DNA of 64,000 bases from Actinomadura flavalba DSM 45200 (GTDB lineage Bacteria > Actinomycetota > Actinomycetes > Streptosporangiales > Streptosporangiaceae): NCBI RefSeq assembly GCF_000374305.1, contig NZ_KB894093.1, forward strand, positions 372,001 to 436,000. The letters run 5' to 3'. The notes beneath the pieces are model-generated. The model was not told where the DNA came from, ran no database searches, and saw nothing but the letters and a program-made list of their open reading frames with translations. Positions 35,717-43,848 of this stretch are shown here, piece after piece; positions within the stretch are counted from its first letter, which is position 1; each line of letters begins with the position of its first letter. Both the position numbers and the translations under genes were made by a program.

Positions 35717-38700
35717 ACGCCCTCGGCGAGCCAGGTGTCGGGGTCGCGGGGGGCGGCGAGCAGCATCGCCAGCCTGCCCAGGGCCGCGAGCGCGAGGAGC
35801 TGCGGGACGGCGTCGCGCAGCACATCGGCGCCGCCCACGCCGCGCGTCGCCAGCCACGTCCCCGCCGCGTAGGCGAGGCCCGCCGCGACGAACGCGCCCG
35901 CGTACGGCCACGGCGACCGCAGCCGCCGCGCCCGGTCCGACGGCCGCCGCTCCACCAGGTCCACGGCGGCGCCGACGGCGACGGTCACCGCGAGCCCCGG
36001 GAACCCGGCGATCCAGAACCCGAGACCGCCCGCCAGCGCCAGCGCCGCCACGCGCGGCCAGCCGCGTCCGGGCGCGGGCGCCGTGAACGCGCCGCGCGCG
36101 GCGCTGGACCGGGGCCAGAACGCCACGAGCAGCAGCAGGACGAGCAGGTCGAGCCCGACGAGCAGCGACAACCGGAACGGATAGTCCGGCTCGTACAGCA
36201 ACCGGACGGACCCGGACGTCCCGGCGGGCACCTCCCACGCCTGCCGCCAGCCGTCCAGCCGCGCGGGCCGCAGCTCCCGGCCGCCGACGGTCGCGGTCCA
36301 GCCGGTGTTGAAGTTCTCGTTCACGACCAGGTACGACGCGCGCGCCGCGTCCACCTGGACCGTCCGCTCGCCCTGCCCCCACTTGGTGACGTCGACGCTG
36401 CCGGGTGTGACGGGGTCGGCCGCCGCGAGCCGTCCGCCCGGGTCCACGACGACGGAGTCGACGCGGTAGTCGCCGCCCGCGTTCAGCAGGTTCTCGCCGC
36501 CCTTGAGGCGCGGGTTCGCGCACGCCTCGAACCGCAGCGCGCGCCCGCCGAGGACGGCGGCGGTCGTGCCGGTGACGCGGGTCGGGACGGCCTTGCCGTT
36601 GACGTCGAGGTCGGGGCCGTAGCCGCAGCGGGTGGTGAACTCGCGCGGACCGGCGGCGGGCAGCGCGGGCACGCCCGGCACCCGCAGCTCGGTCACCTGC
36701 ACCTGGCCGCCCGCGCTGGTGAACGTCACGGTGAGCCGGTCGGTGCGCAGCGGCTGGAAGGTGAAGCGGCCGGTGCCGTCCACGATGCCCTCGCGGACGT
36801 CGCCGTTCGCCCCGGCGACCTTGACGCGCAGCCCGCCCTGCGCGGCGGGCGGGCGCTCCACGGAGATCTGCCCGATCCGGCGGGCGCCCCGCCACGCGAC
36901 GGTCAGCGCCGGGTCCGGGTCGTCGGCGGCCGGAACCCACGTGGTGGCGGGGTCGCCGTCGAACGCCGAGCGGGGCAGGCTCGCGGGCGCGGGCGTCCAC
37001 GCCGAGGTGCCGGTGACGCGGACGGGCGAGCCGCCCCGGGTCAGCCGCTCGATCAGCGCCGGGTCGGTCGCGACGGCCGAGCCGGTGACGCGGGCGGCGC
37101 CGGGCGCGGCGGTGAACGCGCGGCGCAGCGTCTCGCCCTCCTCGTCGCCCCGGCCCAGCGACGGCGAGCACGCCCACCGCTCGGACGCGCGCATGCACTC
37201 CGACGCGGGCGGCAGCACCCGCTGCATCACCTGCGCGCCGGCCGTCTCGGGCAGCACCAGGTGCCGCGTCGCGGACAGGCCGGGGAACGTCAGCTCGGTG
37301 ATCGCCACCCGCGACGCGGGCCGCGCCGCGCTCGCCAGCGAGGCGATCCGCACCTTGACCCAGCGGGTCGGGCCGCGCGGCAGCGGGAGCGGCTGCGGGT
37401 CGGCGGCCGGGCGGACCGGATGCGTCAGCGTGCCCCGCTCGGTCTCCACGGTGACCCGCGACGGCGGCGGGCCGAGGAACGCGTTCTGCGCGAACGCCAC
37501 CTCGATCTGGCCGGGGTCGACGGCGCCGGTGAGGTCGACGCGGAGCCACTGCCCGGCGCCGCCGCGCCAGCCGCCGGAGATCCAGCGGGTCGCCGGATCG
37601 CCGTCCACGGCCGCGAACGGCAGCGCGGCCGGGTCGTCCAGGCCGGGCGGCGCGTCGGTGTCGGCGGCGGAGCTGGACGCGGTGACGTCCGCGATGCCGG
37701 TGTAGGCGGCGGTCGTGCGGGCCCCGTCCCAGCCCGGTTCCTCGGGGTCGGTGCCGCGCCCGAGGGTGCCGTCGCGTTCCTCGCGGGCGGTGAGCGTCGG
37801 GCCGATGCCCGCGCGGATCTCGGCGCGGTTCCGTTCGCGCCAGCGCAGCGCGTCGGAGGTGACGGGCGCGGCCTTCGCGCCGGGCTCGTCGTCGCCGACG
37901 AACACCGGGCGGCCCTTGAGCGCGCCGTTGTCGGCCAGCCCCAGCAGCCCCTCGGGCGCGCCGGTGAGGCGCAGCGGACCGGCGGCGTCGACGAGGCCGG
38001 TGACGGCGGCGGCCCCGGCGACCTCGTAGATCTCGACGGGCGGATACCGGTGGTCGAACGAGCCGGTGGACTCCTCGCCGCCGACGCCCGCGGGCAGGAT
38101 GCCGAAGAACGCGGCGCGCTTGATGCCCGGCGACGTCTCCAGCGCCTCGTGGACGCGTCCGGGCCAGGCGCCGCGCAGGTCGGCGCGGGACAGGTCGTTG
38201 CGGACCAGCAGGTACCGGACGCCCATCCGGGCCAGCACCTCGGTGAGCCCGGCCGAGCCGCGCCCGGCCGCGACGCGCTGGTCGATCGCGTCCATCAGCC
38301 GCGCGTATCCGGGCGACCCCTGCGGGACGAGCTGCCGCGCGCCCCACCGCGTCTTCAGCAGCGGCTGCACGATGTCGTCGGTGGGACGGCCCCACGTGTA
38401 GTCGCCCCACGCGGCGCCCGGCAGCGCCAGCACGGCCTGTTCCCCGGCGCGCTCGTTGAGCCAGCCGGCGGCGTCGTGCCAGTACTTGGGGACGGCCGGG
38501 AAGTCGCCCGGCCCGGCCAGCCCGGTCGTCGCGGCGGGCAGCGCGACCGCGCCGACCGTCACGGCCGACACCAGCAGCGCGCCGAGCCGCACGCGCGGCT
38601 TGCGGACGGTGACGAGCAGGTGGACGAGCCCGAGCGCGAGCGGCAGCCGCACCAGCCCGTCGAACTTGTACAGGTTGCGCAGCGGCGCGAGCGGCCCGTC

Positions 38701-39819
38701 GAGCAGGTCGCGCAGCGGCGCGGCGAGGGGGCCTTCGACCGTGCTGGCGTGCCCCATGCCGATGATCGCGACGCCCGCGAGCAGCACCAGCAGGAAGAAC
38801 GCCCGGTCGGGCAGGTCGCGGCGGAGCAGCCCGGCCAGGCCGAGCGCGGCCAGCAGCACGGTCGCGACGGTCAGCGCGGTACCGGTGGACAGCGCGTGCC
38901 CGACCGGCAGCGAGCCCGCGTCCAGGTAGTTGCCCCAGCGTTCGGCGCCGCGCAGCGTGTTGACCAGGCCGGTCGTGGCGGTGGTGACGCCCGCGTCCTC
39001 GGTGTAGCCGAGCCAGGAGAAGCCGTAGCGGCCGGTCAGCACCAGCGGCACCAGCCACCAGCCGACCGCCGTGACGGTCGCGAGCGTCCACCACGCCGTC
39101 AGCCGGAACTTGCGGACGCCGCGCGGCCGGGTCAGCAGGTACAGCGCCGGGACGGCGAGGACGGCGACGGTCGCGGTGCCGTTGATGCCGCCGCACAGCG
39201 CGATGGCGACGCCCGAGCGGGCGGCGGCGCGGACGCGTCCGGTCTCGCCGCGCGCGGCCGTCACCAGCGGCAGCACGATCCACGGCAGCGCCGCCAGCGG
39301 CAGGTACTCCCAGGAGTTCTGGCCGAGCGCCGACAGCCCGTGCGGGGCGAGGGCGTAGGCCAGGCCGCCCGCGAGGCGGCTGATGGGGCCGCCGATGCCG
39401 AGGCGTTCGGCGAGCTTGCGGGCGCCGAGGAACGCGCCGACGAGCAGCAGCGCGAACCAGAACCGCTGCGCGACCCACACGGGCAGGCCGATCGCGTGGG
39501 TGAGGGCGTAGTAGGGGCCCATCGGGAAGAAGTAGCCGACGGCCTGGTTCTGGAGCTGCCCGAAGTGCGCGGCGTCCCACAGGTGCAGGGCGCGGGCGAG
39601 GAACCCGGCCGGGTTCACCGCCATGTCGATCTTGGTGTCGGCCAGGATGCGGCCGGGACGGGTCGCCAGCGACAGCAGCAGGAGGCCCAGGCAGCAGACG
39701 ACGACGCGCAGGCGCTCGCGGAGCCGGTCGTCGATCTCGGCGCGGTCGGGCCGGTCGTCGCGGTCGGCGACGGCGAACCGGTCGGCCAGCCCGAAATAGC
39801 CCTCTTTGAGGCCGGTCAT
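35647..39819 (-). CDS. AftD-like alpha-(1->3)-arabinofuranosyltransferase
   Basis: 1390 residues. GT-C-type N-terminal half with about twelve helices, including the first-loop acidic residues after TRPGRILADTKIDMAVNP, then a very large extracytoplasmic part with two discoidin-like domains (FAAVDGDPATRWISGG near 736, SAFDGDPATTWVP near 951), and a few C-terminal helices. Size and layout match mycobacterial AftD (DUF3367). The neighbouring 43-residue DUF2613-type peptide, also next to aftD in mycobacteria, supports it. AftD adds arabinofuranose from decaprenyl donors to cell-wall arabinan; the acceptor here is unknown. The 3' end overlaps the acyltransferase gene. Confidence 0.85.
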   Translation of the reverse strand: MTGLKEGYFGLADRFAVADRDDRPDRAEIDDRLRERLRVVVCCLGLLLLSLATRPGRILADTKIDMAVNPAGFLARALHLWDAAHFGQLQNQAVGYFFPMGPYYALTHAIGLPVWVAQRFWFALLLVGAFLGARKLAERLGIGGPISRLAGGLAYALAPHGLSALGQNSWEYLPLAALPWIVLPLVTAARGETGRVRAAARSGVAIALCGGINGTATVAVLAVPALYLLTRPRGVRKFRLTAWWTLATVTAVGWWLVPLVLTGRYGFSWLGYTEDAGVTTATTGLVNTLRGAERWGNYLDAGSLPVGHALSTGTALTVATVLLAALGLAGLLRRDLPDRAFFLLVLLAGVAIIGMGHASTVEGPLAAPLRDLLDGPLAPLRNLYKFDGLVRLPLALGLVHLLVTVRKPRVRLGALLVSAVTVGAVALPAATTGLAGPGDFPAVPKYWHDAAGWLNERAGEQAVLALPGAAWGDYTWGRPTDDIVQPLLKTRWGARQLVPQGSPGYARLMDAIDQRVAAGRGSAGLTEVLARMGVRYLLVRNDLSRADLRGAWPGRVHEALETSPGIKRAAFFGILPAGVGGEESTGSFDHRYPPVEIYEVAGAAAVTGLVDAAGPLRLTGAPEGLLGLADNGALKGRPVFVGDDEPGAKAAPVTSDALRWRERNRAEIRAGIGPTLTAREERDGTLGRGTDPEEPGWDGARTTAAYTGIADVTASSSAADTDAPPGLDDPAALPFAAVDGDPATRWISGGWRGGAGQWLRVDLTGAVDPGQIEVAFAQNAFLGPPPSRVTVETERGTLTHPVRPAADPQPLPLPRGPTRWVKVRIASLASAARPASRVAITELTFPGLSATRHLVLPETAGAQVMQRVLPPASECMRASERWACSPSLGRGDEEGETLRRAFTAAPGAARVTGSAVATDPALIERLTRGGSPVRVTGTSAWTPAPASLPRSAFDGDPATTWVPAADDPDPALTVAWRGARRIGQISVERPPAAQGGLRVKVAGANGDVREGIVDGTGRFTFQPLRTDRLTVTFTSAGGQVQVTELRVPGVPALPAAGPREFTTRCGYGPDLDVNGKAVPTRVTGTTAAVLGGRALRFEACANPRLKGGENLLNAGGDYRVDSVVVDPGGRLAAADPVTPGSVDVTKWGQGERTVQVDAARASYLVVNENFNTGWTATVGGRELRPARLDGWRQAWEVPAGTSGSVRLLYEPDYPFRLSLLVGLDLLVLLLLVAFWPRSSAARGAFTAPAPGRGWPRVAALALAGGLGFWIAGFPGLAVTVAVGAAVDLVERRPSDRARRLRSPWPYAGAFVAAGLAYAAGTWLATRGVGGADVLRDAVPQLLALAALGRLAMLLAAPRDPDTWLAEGVQLRWEPAPAEEPSLRTGSSTRW

Positions 39820-39834
39820 GGTGCGGCTCTCAGG

Positions 39835-41202
39835 TCACAGTCCCCGGCCGAGCAGGGTCTCGTGCGGGGTCGCGTCCCGCACGACCACCGCGCCCTGGCC
39901 GAGCAGTTCGTCACGGAGGGGGCCTTCCACCACGATCGGGGCGTTATCTCCGTCACCGTACCGCCGGACGAGCTGTGCCCCGGCGCCCGTCGTGCCGCTC
40001 GTCCCGCGCCGGACGGCGGCGGCGACCAGGGCGGCCATCCGGTCGGCGCTGCGGGACCAGTCGAACTCGGCCGCCCAGGCGCGGCAGGCGCGGGCGATCT
40101 CGGCGCGGCGGGCTGCGTCGTCCAGTTCCTTGAGCGCGCGTTCGACGGTCGCGGCCAGGGGTTCGTCGCCGGGGACGAGCCAGCCGGTCACGCCGTCGCG
40201 GACCGCGTCGCGCAGCCCGTCCACGTCGTAGGCGACGGTCGGGACGCCGGACGCGGCGGCCTCCGCGACGCACAGCCCCCAGCCCTCGCCCCGCGACGCG
40301 CTCAGGTGCAGGTCGGCGCGGGCGACGAGCGCGGCCTTGACGTCCTCGTCCACGAACCCGTGCAGCGTCACGACGTCGCCGAGCCCGCGTTCGACGACCA
40401 GCGCGGCCAGCCGCTCCTCCTCGGGTCCGCGCCCCACGACGTGCACGCGGACGCCCGGCCGCGTCACCCGCAGGTGCGCGGCCAGGTCCAGCACACGGTC
40501 CACCCGCTTGTGCGGCACGAGCCGCGTCACGCACACCAGCTCAGGGACGCCGCGCCCCTCCCCGGCGGGGTCGGCGCGTCTCGCCGTGGCGGGGTCGCCG
40601 CCCGACGTCCCGGCGGGTCCTGGGGCGGCGGGGTCGCCGTGTTCCCGGCTCGCGGTGGGCACGGTGACGCCGACGGGGACCGTGTAGATCGGGCCGGTCC
40701 AGTGCAGCCGGTCGCGCAGGGCCGTCACGGTCGTCGTGGAGATGGCCGTGCAGGCGTGCCGCCGGTAGCTCCACCGGGCGACCGGGCCTTCGAGCGTCCG
40801 GCCGATCCAGGCGAGCCAGGCCGGGAAGTACAGCGCGAACTGCCCGTCGTGCACGTGGAAGATCGAGCAGAAGACCGGGGCGCGCAGCACCCACGGGGTG
40901 AAGAACGGGATGCCGTTCTGGCAGTCGATCGCCGCGTCGAAGCGGCGGCGGCGCGCCAGCAGCCACGCCAGCACGCGGGGATAGACGGTGAACCGCCCGC
41001 CCATCCGGGCGAACCGGACGCCGTCCACGGTGCCGCCGCGCGCCTGGCCGGGCGCCCGGCTCGTCACGTACGTGACGTCCGCGCCCCGCTCGGCGAACCG
41101 GCGGGCCAGCTCCCACGCGTACACCTCGGCGCCGCCCGCCTCGGGATGCCACGGGTCGCGCCAGTTGACGATCGCGATCCGCAGACCGCGCACCTCGGTC
41201 AT
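39835..41202 (-). CDS. Family 4 glycosyltransferase
   Basis: 455 residues; ATG overlaps the upstream stop (ATGA). GT-B fold: N-terminal PEAGGAEVYAWELARRFAERG, C-terminal CVTRLVPHKRVDRVL and the nucleotide-sugar E-x7-E block SRGEGWGLCVAEAAASG. A Pro/Gly/Ala-rich linker of about 35 residues between the two domains is unusual. Cytoplasmic, probably a mannosyl- or glucosyltransferase of the cell-wall glycan block. Confidence 0.88.
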   Translation of the reverse strand: MTEVRGLRIAIVNWRDPWHPEAGGAEVYAWELARRFAERGADVTYVTSRAPGQARGGTVDGVRFARMGGRFTVYPRVLAWLLARRRRFDAAIDCQNGIPFFTPWVLRAPVFCSIFHVHDGQFALYFPAWLAWIGRTLEGPVARWSYRRHACTAISTTTVTALRDRLHWTGPIYTVPVGVTVPTASREHGDPAAPGPAGTSGGDPATARRADPAGEGRGVPELVCVTRLVPHKRVDRVLDLAAHLRVTRPGVRVHVVGRGPEEERLAALVVERGLGDVVTLHGFVDEDVKAALVARADLHLSASRGEGWGLCVAEAAASGVPTVAYDVDGLRDAVRDGVTGWLVPGDEPLAATVERALKELDDAARRAEIARACRAWAAEFDWSRSADRMAALVAAAVRRGTSGTTGAGAQLVRRYGDGDNAPIVVEGPLRDELLGQGAVVVRDATPHETLLGRGL

Positions 41203-41975
41203 CCCGCGCCGGTCCCCCCGGACTCGGCCAGCGCCAGCGGCGCCGCCGGAACGGGCGCGGGCGCCGGGCGCGGCGCGGCGAGGCGGATGCGGGCCAGGTC
41301 GCGCAGGCAGGCCAGGGAGTGCCGCCGCACCGAGAACGTCGTGCCGGGCACGTCCCGCCACTCGACCGGGACGGCGGTGATCGGCGCGCCGCGCCGGACG
41401 CAGTGCACGAGCAGCTCGACGTCGAACGCGAACCCGTCGGTGCGCAGGTCGGCGGCGGCGGCGCGGGCCAGCGGGCCCGCGAAGAACTTGAACCCGCACT
41501 GGGTGTCGGTGACGCCGCCCGCCACGTCGCGGATCGCCCGGTTGAACGCGACCGCGCCGAGCTTGCGCAGCGGGGAGCTGTAGTCCTCGACGACCGAGCG
41601 GGCGTGCCGCCGGTCACCGACGACGACGCGGTGCCCCGCGCGCAGCAGGTCCAGGACGTCACCGAGCGCGTCCAGGCCGGTCGCCATGTCGGCGTCGCAG
41701 AACCCGGCGTAGGGGGCGCGGGTGGCGAGCAGGCCCGCGCGGACCGCCGCGCCCTTGCCGCGTCTCGGGCAGTCCAGCAGCCGCACCGGCACGGGGCCGG
41801 GCGCGCGGTCGCGGACGACGTCGGCGGTGCCGTCGGTGCTGCCGTTGTCCACCACGAGGACCGCCGCCGGGACGCCGAGCGCCGCCAGCGCCCGGCACAG
41901 CGCGTCGAGACCGCCCGGCAGGCGGGCGGCCTCGTTGTACGCGGGGACGACGATCTCCAGCAGGGGGGTGCTCAT
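41199..41975 (-). CDS. Dolichyl-phosphate-type family 2 glycosyltransferase
   Basis: 258 residues, ATG. VVPAYNEAARLPGGL, DNGSTDGT (43-50), RRGKGAAVRAG (71-81) and DAD (94-96) are the DPM1/ALG5 signature, pointing to a polyprenyl-phosphate hexose synthase that supplies lipid-linked sugar to GT-C enzymes. Two such membrane enzymes are encoded beside it, which supports this donor role. Confidence 0.85.
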   Translation of the reverse strand: MSTPLLEIVVPAYNEAARLPGGLDALCRALAALGVPAAVLVVDNGSTDGTADVVRDRAPGPVPVRLLDCPRRGKGAAVRAGLLATRAPYAGFCDADMATGLDALGDVLDLLRAGHRVVVGDRRHARSVVEDYSSPLRKLGAVAFNRAIRDVAGGVTDTQCGFKFFAGPLARAAAADLRTDGFAFDVELLVHCVRRGAPITAVPVEWRDVPGTTFSVRRHSLACLRDLARIRLAAPRPAPAPVPAAPLALAESGGTGAG

Positions 41976-42003
41976 CCGACGGTGGGCCCGGTGCGGGCGG
42001 CGG

Positions 42004-42135
42004 TCACCGGCCGCCGTACTCGTAGAGCGGCTTGATGACCGGGTCGTCCTGGTCGGCGTTGGCGAGCTGGACCACGCCGAGCGAGGCGAGTGCGGCGAGC
42101 AGCACGCCGGACACGGCCGCGATCGCGATGCGCAT
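42004..42135 (-). CDS. Small DUF2613-type membrane peptide
   Basis: 43 residues, one helix (about 3-26) and a short acidic exported tail ending YEYGGR. ATG with GAGGAAAGG 8 nt upstream, overlapping the previous stop by ATGA. It resembles the small secreted Rv0236A-like protein found next to aftD in mycobacteria; a partner role for the arabinosyltransferase is plausible but unproven. Too short for routine gene calling. Confidence 0.7.
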   Translation of the reverse strand: MRIAIAAVSGVLLAALASLGVVQLANADQDDPVIKPLYEYGGR

Positions 42136-43826
42136 CAGGGAGCCTTTCCTCGACGGGATGGGCGAGTGGTCAGAGTAATGCCTGGGGCCGCAAAAGGCCA
42201 GAAAGCCCAGATGACCGCTACGACCGTAACGAACCAGGCCAGAGCGGCGGGGAGCAGCGGCGGGCCCGGCTCCGTCCGTTCGGCGGGATCGTCCAGCCGG
42301 TAGAGGACGAGGTCGGGCGACGCCACGACGCGCTCGGCCCCGGCGAGCCGCGCGTGCACCGGGTTTTCGGGGCCGGTCTCGGCGTCGATCGCGACATACC
42401 GGACACCGGCGGCACGCAGCGGGCCGGTGAGGGGGCCGTCCGCGCGGACGATCGGGTCCAGCCCCCGGGAGCGCGGGTCCTCGGCGGGGATGCTCGCGCC
42501 GTCGACGATCACAGCGTCGGCGACGATGCCGCGCCGGTCGAGATAGCGGGGCAGCGCGTCCAGCGACGTGCGCCCGCCGTTCCACGGATAGGACCGGTAC
42601 GTCGCCCACGGCAGCACCAGGACGTCCCCGGGCACGGGGTCGGCGGCGACGATCGCGCGGGCGCGCTCCCACGCGTCCGGGTACTGGACGGGCCGCAGCT
42701 TCCCCGCCGCGCCCCAGGCCAGGCCGGGCAGCAGCACGACCGGCAGCGCGAGCGCGCAGACGCCGAGCGCGACGCCCGCCCGGTCGGTGCGCACGACCCG
42801 GTCGACGAGGGCGCCGAACCCGAGCGCGACGACGACGGCGAGCGGCGCGACGTACTGCTGCCCGTCGCGCAGCACCGCGAACCCGGCCCACAGCTCGATC
42901 AGCCCGCGCAGCAGCGGCGCGGCGACGGCGCCGAGCGCGGCAAGCACGAACCCGACGCCCGCCGCGACGAACAGCCCCCGGTTCGGGGCGAACCGGACGG
43001 CGGCGACGATCGACGCGACGACGACGAGCAGCCACAGCACGGCGAACAGCGGCACACCGTACCCGGCGGGGACGGTCCCGGCGTTCCAGACGCCGCCGAG
43101 GGACAGCAGGCTGCCGAGCGTCCCGAACGGCGTGTCGGCGCGCGCCGCGAACGCCGCGACGCCCTCGGTATGTCCGGGCATCCCGGACGGCCGCAGCCAC
43201 CCGGTCACCAGCCACGGCAGGCTGAGCACGGTCAGCGCCGCGACGGCCTTTCCCACGGCCTGCCGCCGCCGCGCCGCGCACAGGGCGATCGGCAGCGCGA
43301 CCAGCGCGGAGATCGCGATGGCGGCGAACCCCCCGATCGCGGCGGGCACGAGCGCCCGCACCAGCCGCCATCCGCCACCCGGCTCCCCCGCCCGCAACGC
43401 GGCACCCACGACCCACGGCAAGGCGGCGTATCCGAGCAGAAAGGCCCAGTGCCCGAGCAACAGCCGCTCGGCCACGAACGGATTCCACGCGTAGACGACC
43501 CCGGCCACCAGCCGAGGCAGCAGCCGCTCGGAGGGAACGATCGAAGCCCCCGCGACCGTCGCGATGACGAAGATCCCGAGCAACACGACCTTCTGCACGA
43601 CGTCCCCGGGCAACACCAGCGACAGAACGGCCGCGAACGCGTCACTGGGCACATGACGCGGCACCGTCCCGGTCAACCCGAACGTCATCCGCGAAAGATC
43701 CAGCGACGGCACGAACACCATGTCGAACGACAGCAGAAACCCAGGCGCGAGCCCCGGCCCCAGGGCCAGCCCCCCCAACACCAACCCAGTCCCCGCAGCA
43801 ACAAGCTGCCGCCCACGCGCCTCCAT
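42135..43826 (-). CDS. Polytopic GT-C-like membrane protein
   Basis: 563 residues with about twelve helices. The first loop has FDMVFVP and the middle FVAERLLLGHWAFLLGYAALPW, a pattern also seen in AftD-type proteins; an extracytoplasmic domain of about 130 residues (about 395-520) precedes the last helix. Probably a lipid-sugar-dependent glycosyltransferase or its accessory. Coupled to the DUF2613-type gene. Confidence 0.65.
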   Translation of the reverse strand: MEARGRQLVAAGTGLVLGGLALGPGLAPGFLLSFDMVFVPSLDLSRMTFGLTGTVPRHVPSDAFAAVLSLVLPGDVVQKVVLLGIFVIATVAGASIVPSERLLPRLVAGVVYAWNPFVAERLLLGHWAFLLGYAALPWVVGAALRAGEPGGGWRLVRALVPAAIGGFAAIAISALVALPIALCAARRRQAVGKAVAALTVLSLPWLVTGWLRPSGMPGHTEGVAAFAARADTPFGTLGSLLSLGGVWNAGTVPAGYGVPLFAVLWLLVVVASIVAAVRFAPNRGLFVAAGVGFVLAALGAVAAPLLRGLIELWAGFAVLRDGQQYVAPLAVVVALGFGALVDRVVRTDRAGVALGVCALALPVVLLPGLAWGAAGKLRPVQYPDAWERARAIVAADPVPGDVLVLPWATYRSYPWNGGRTSLDALPRYLDRRGIVADAVIVDGASIPAEDPRSRGLDPIVRADGPLTGPLRAAGVRYVAIDAETGPENPVHARLAGAERVVASPDLVLYRLDDPAERTEPGPPLLPAALAWFVTVVAVIWAFWPFAAPGITLTTRPSRRGKAP

Positions 43827-43848
43827 CGCGTCGGACGCTACCCGATCA

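Noticed and set aside
34313-41583. Very long open frames (1755 and 2287 residues) over the AftD-like region
   Set aside because: Arg-, Gly- and Ala-dominated translations; antisense or alternate-frame shadows in GC-rich DNA.
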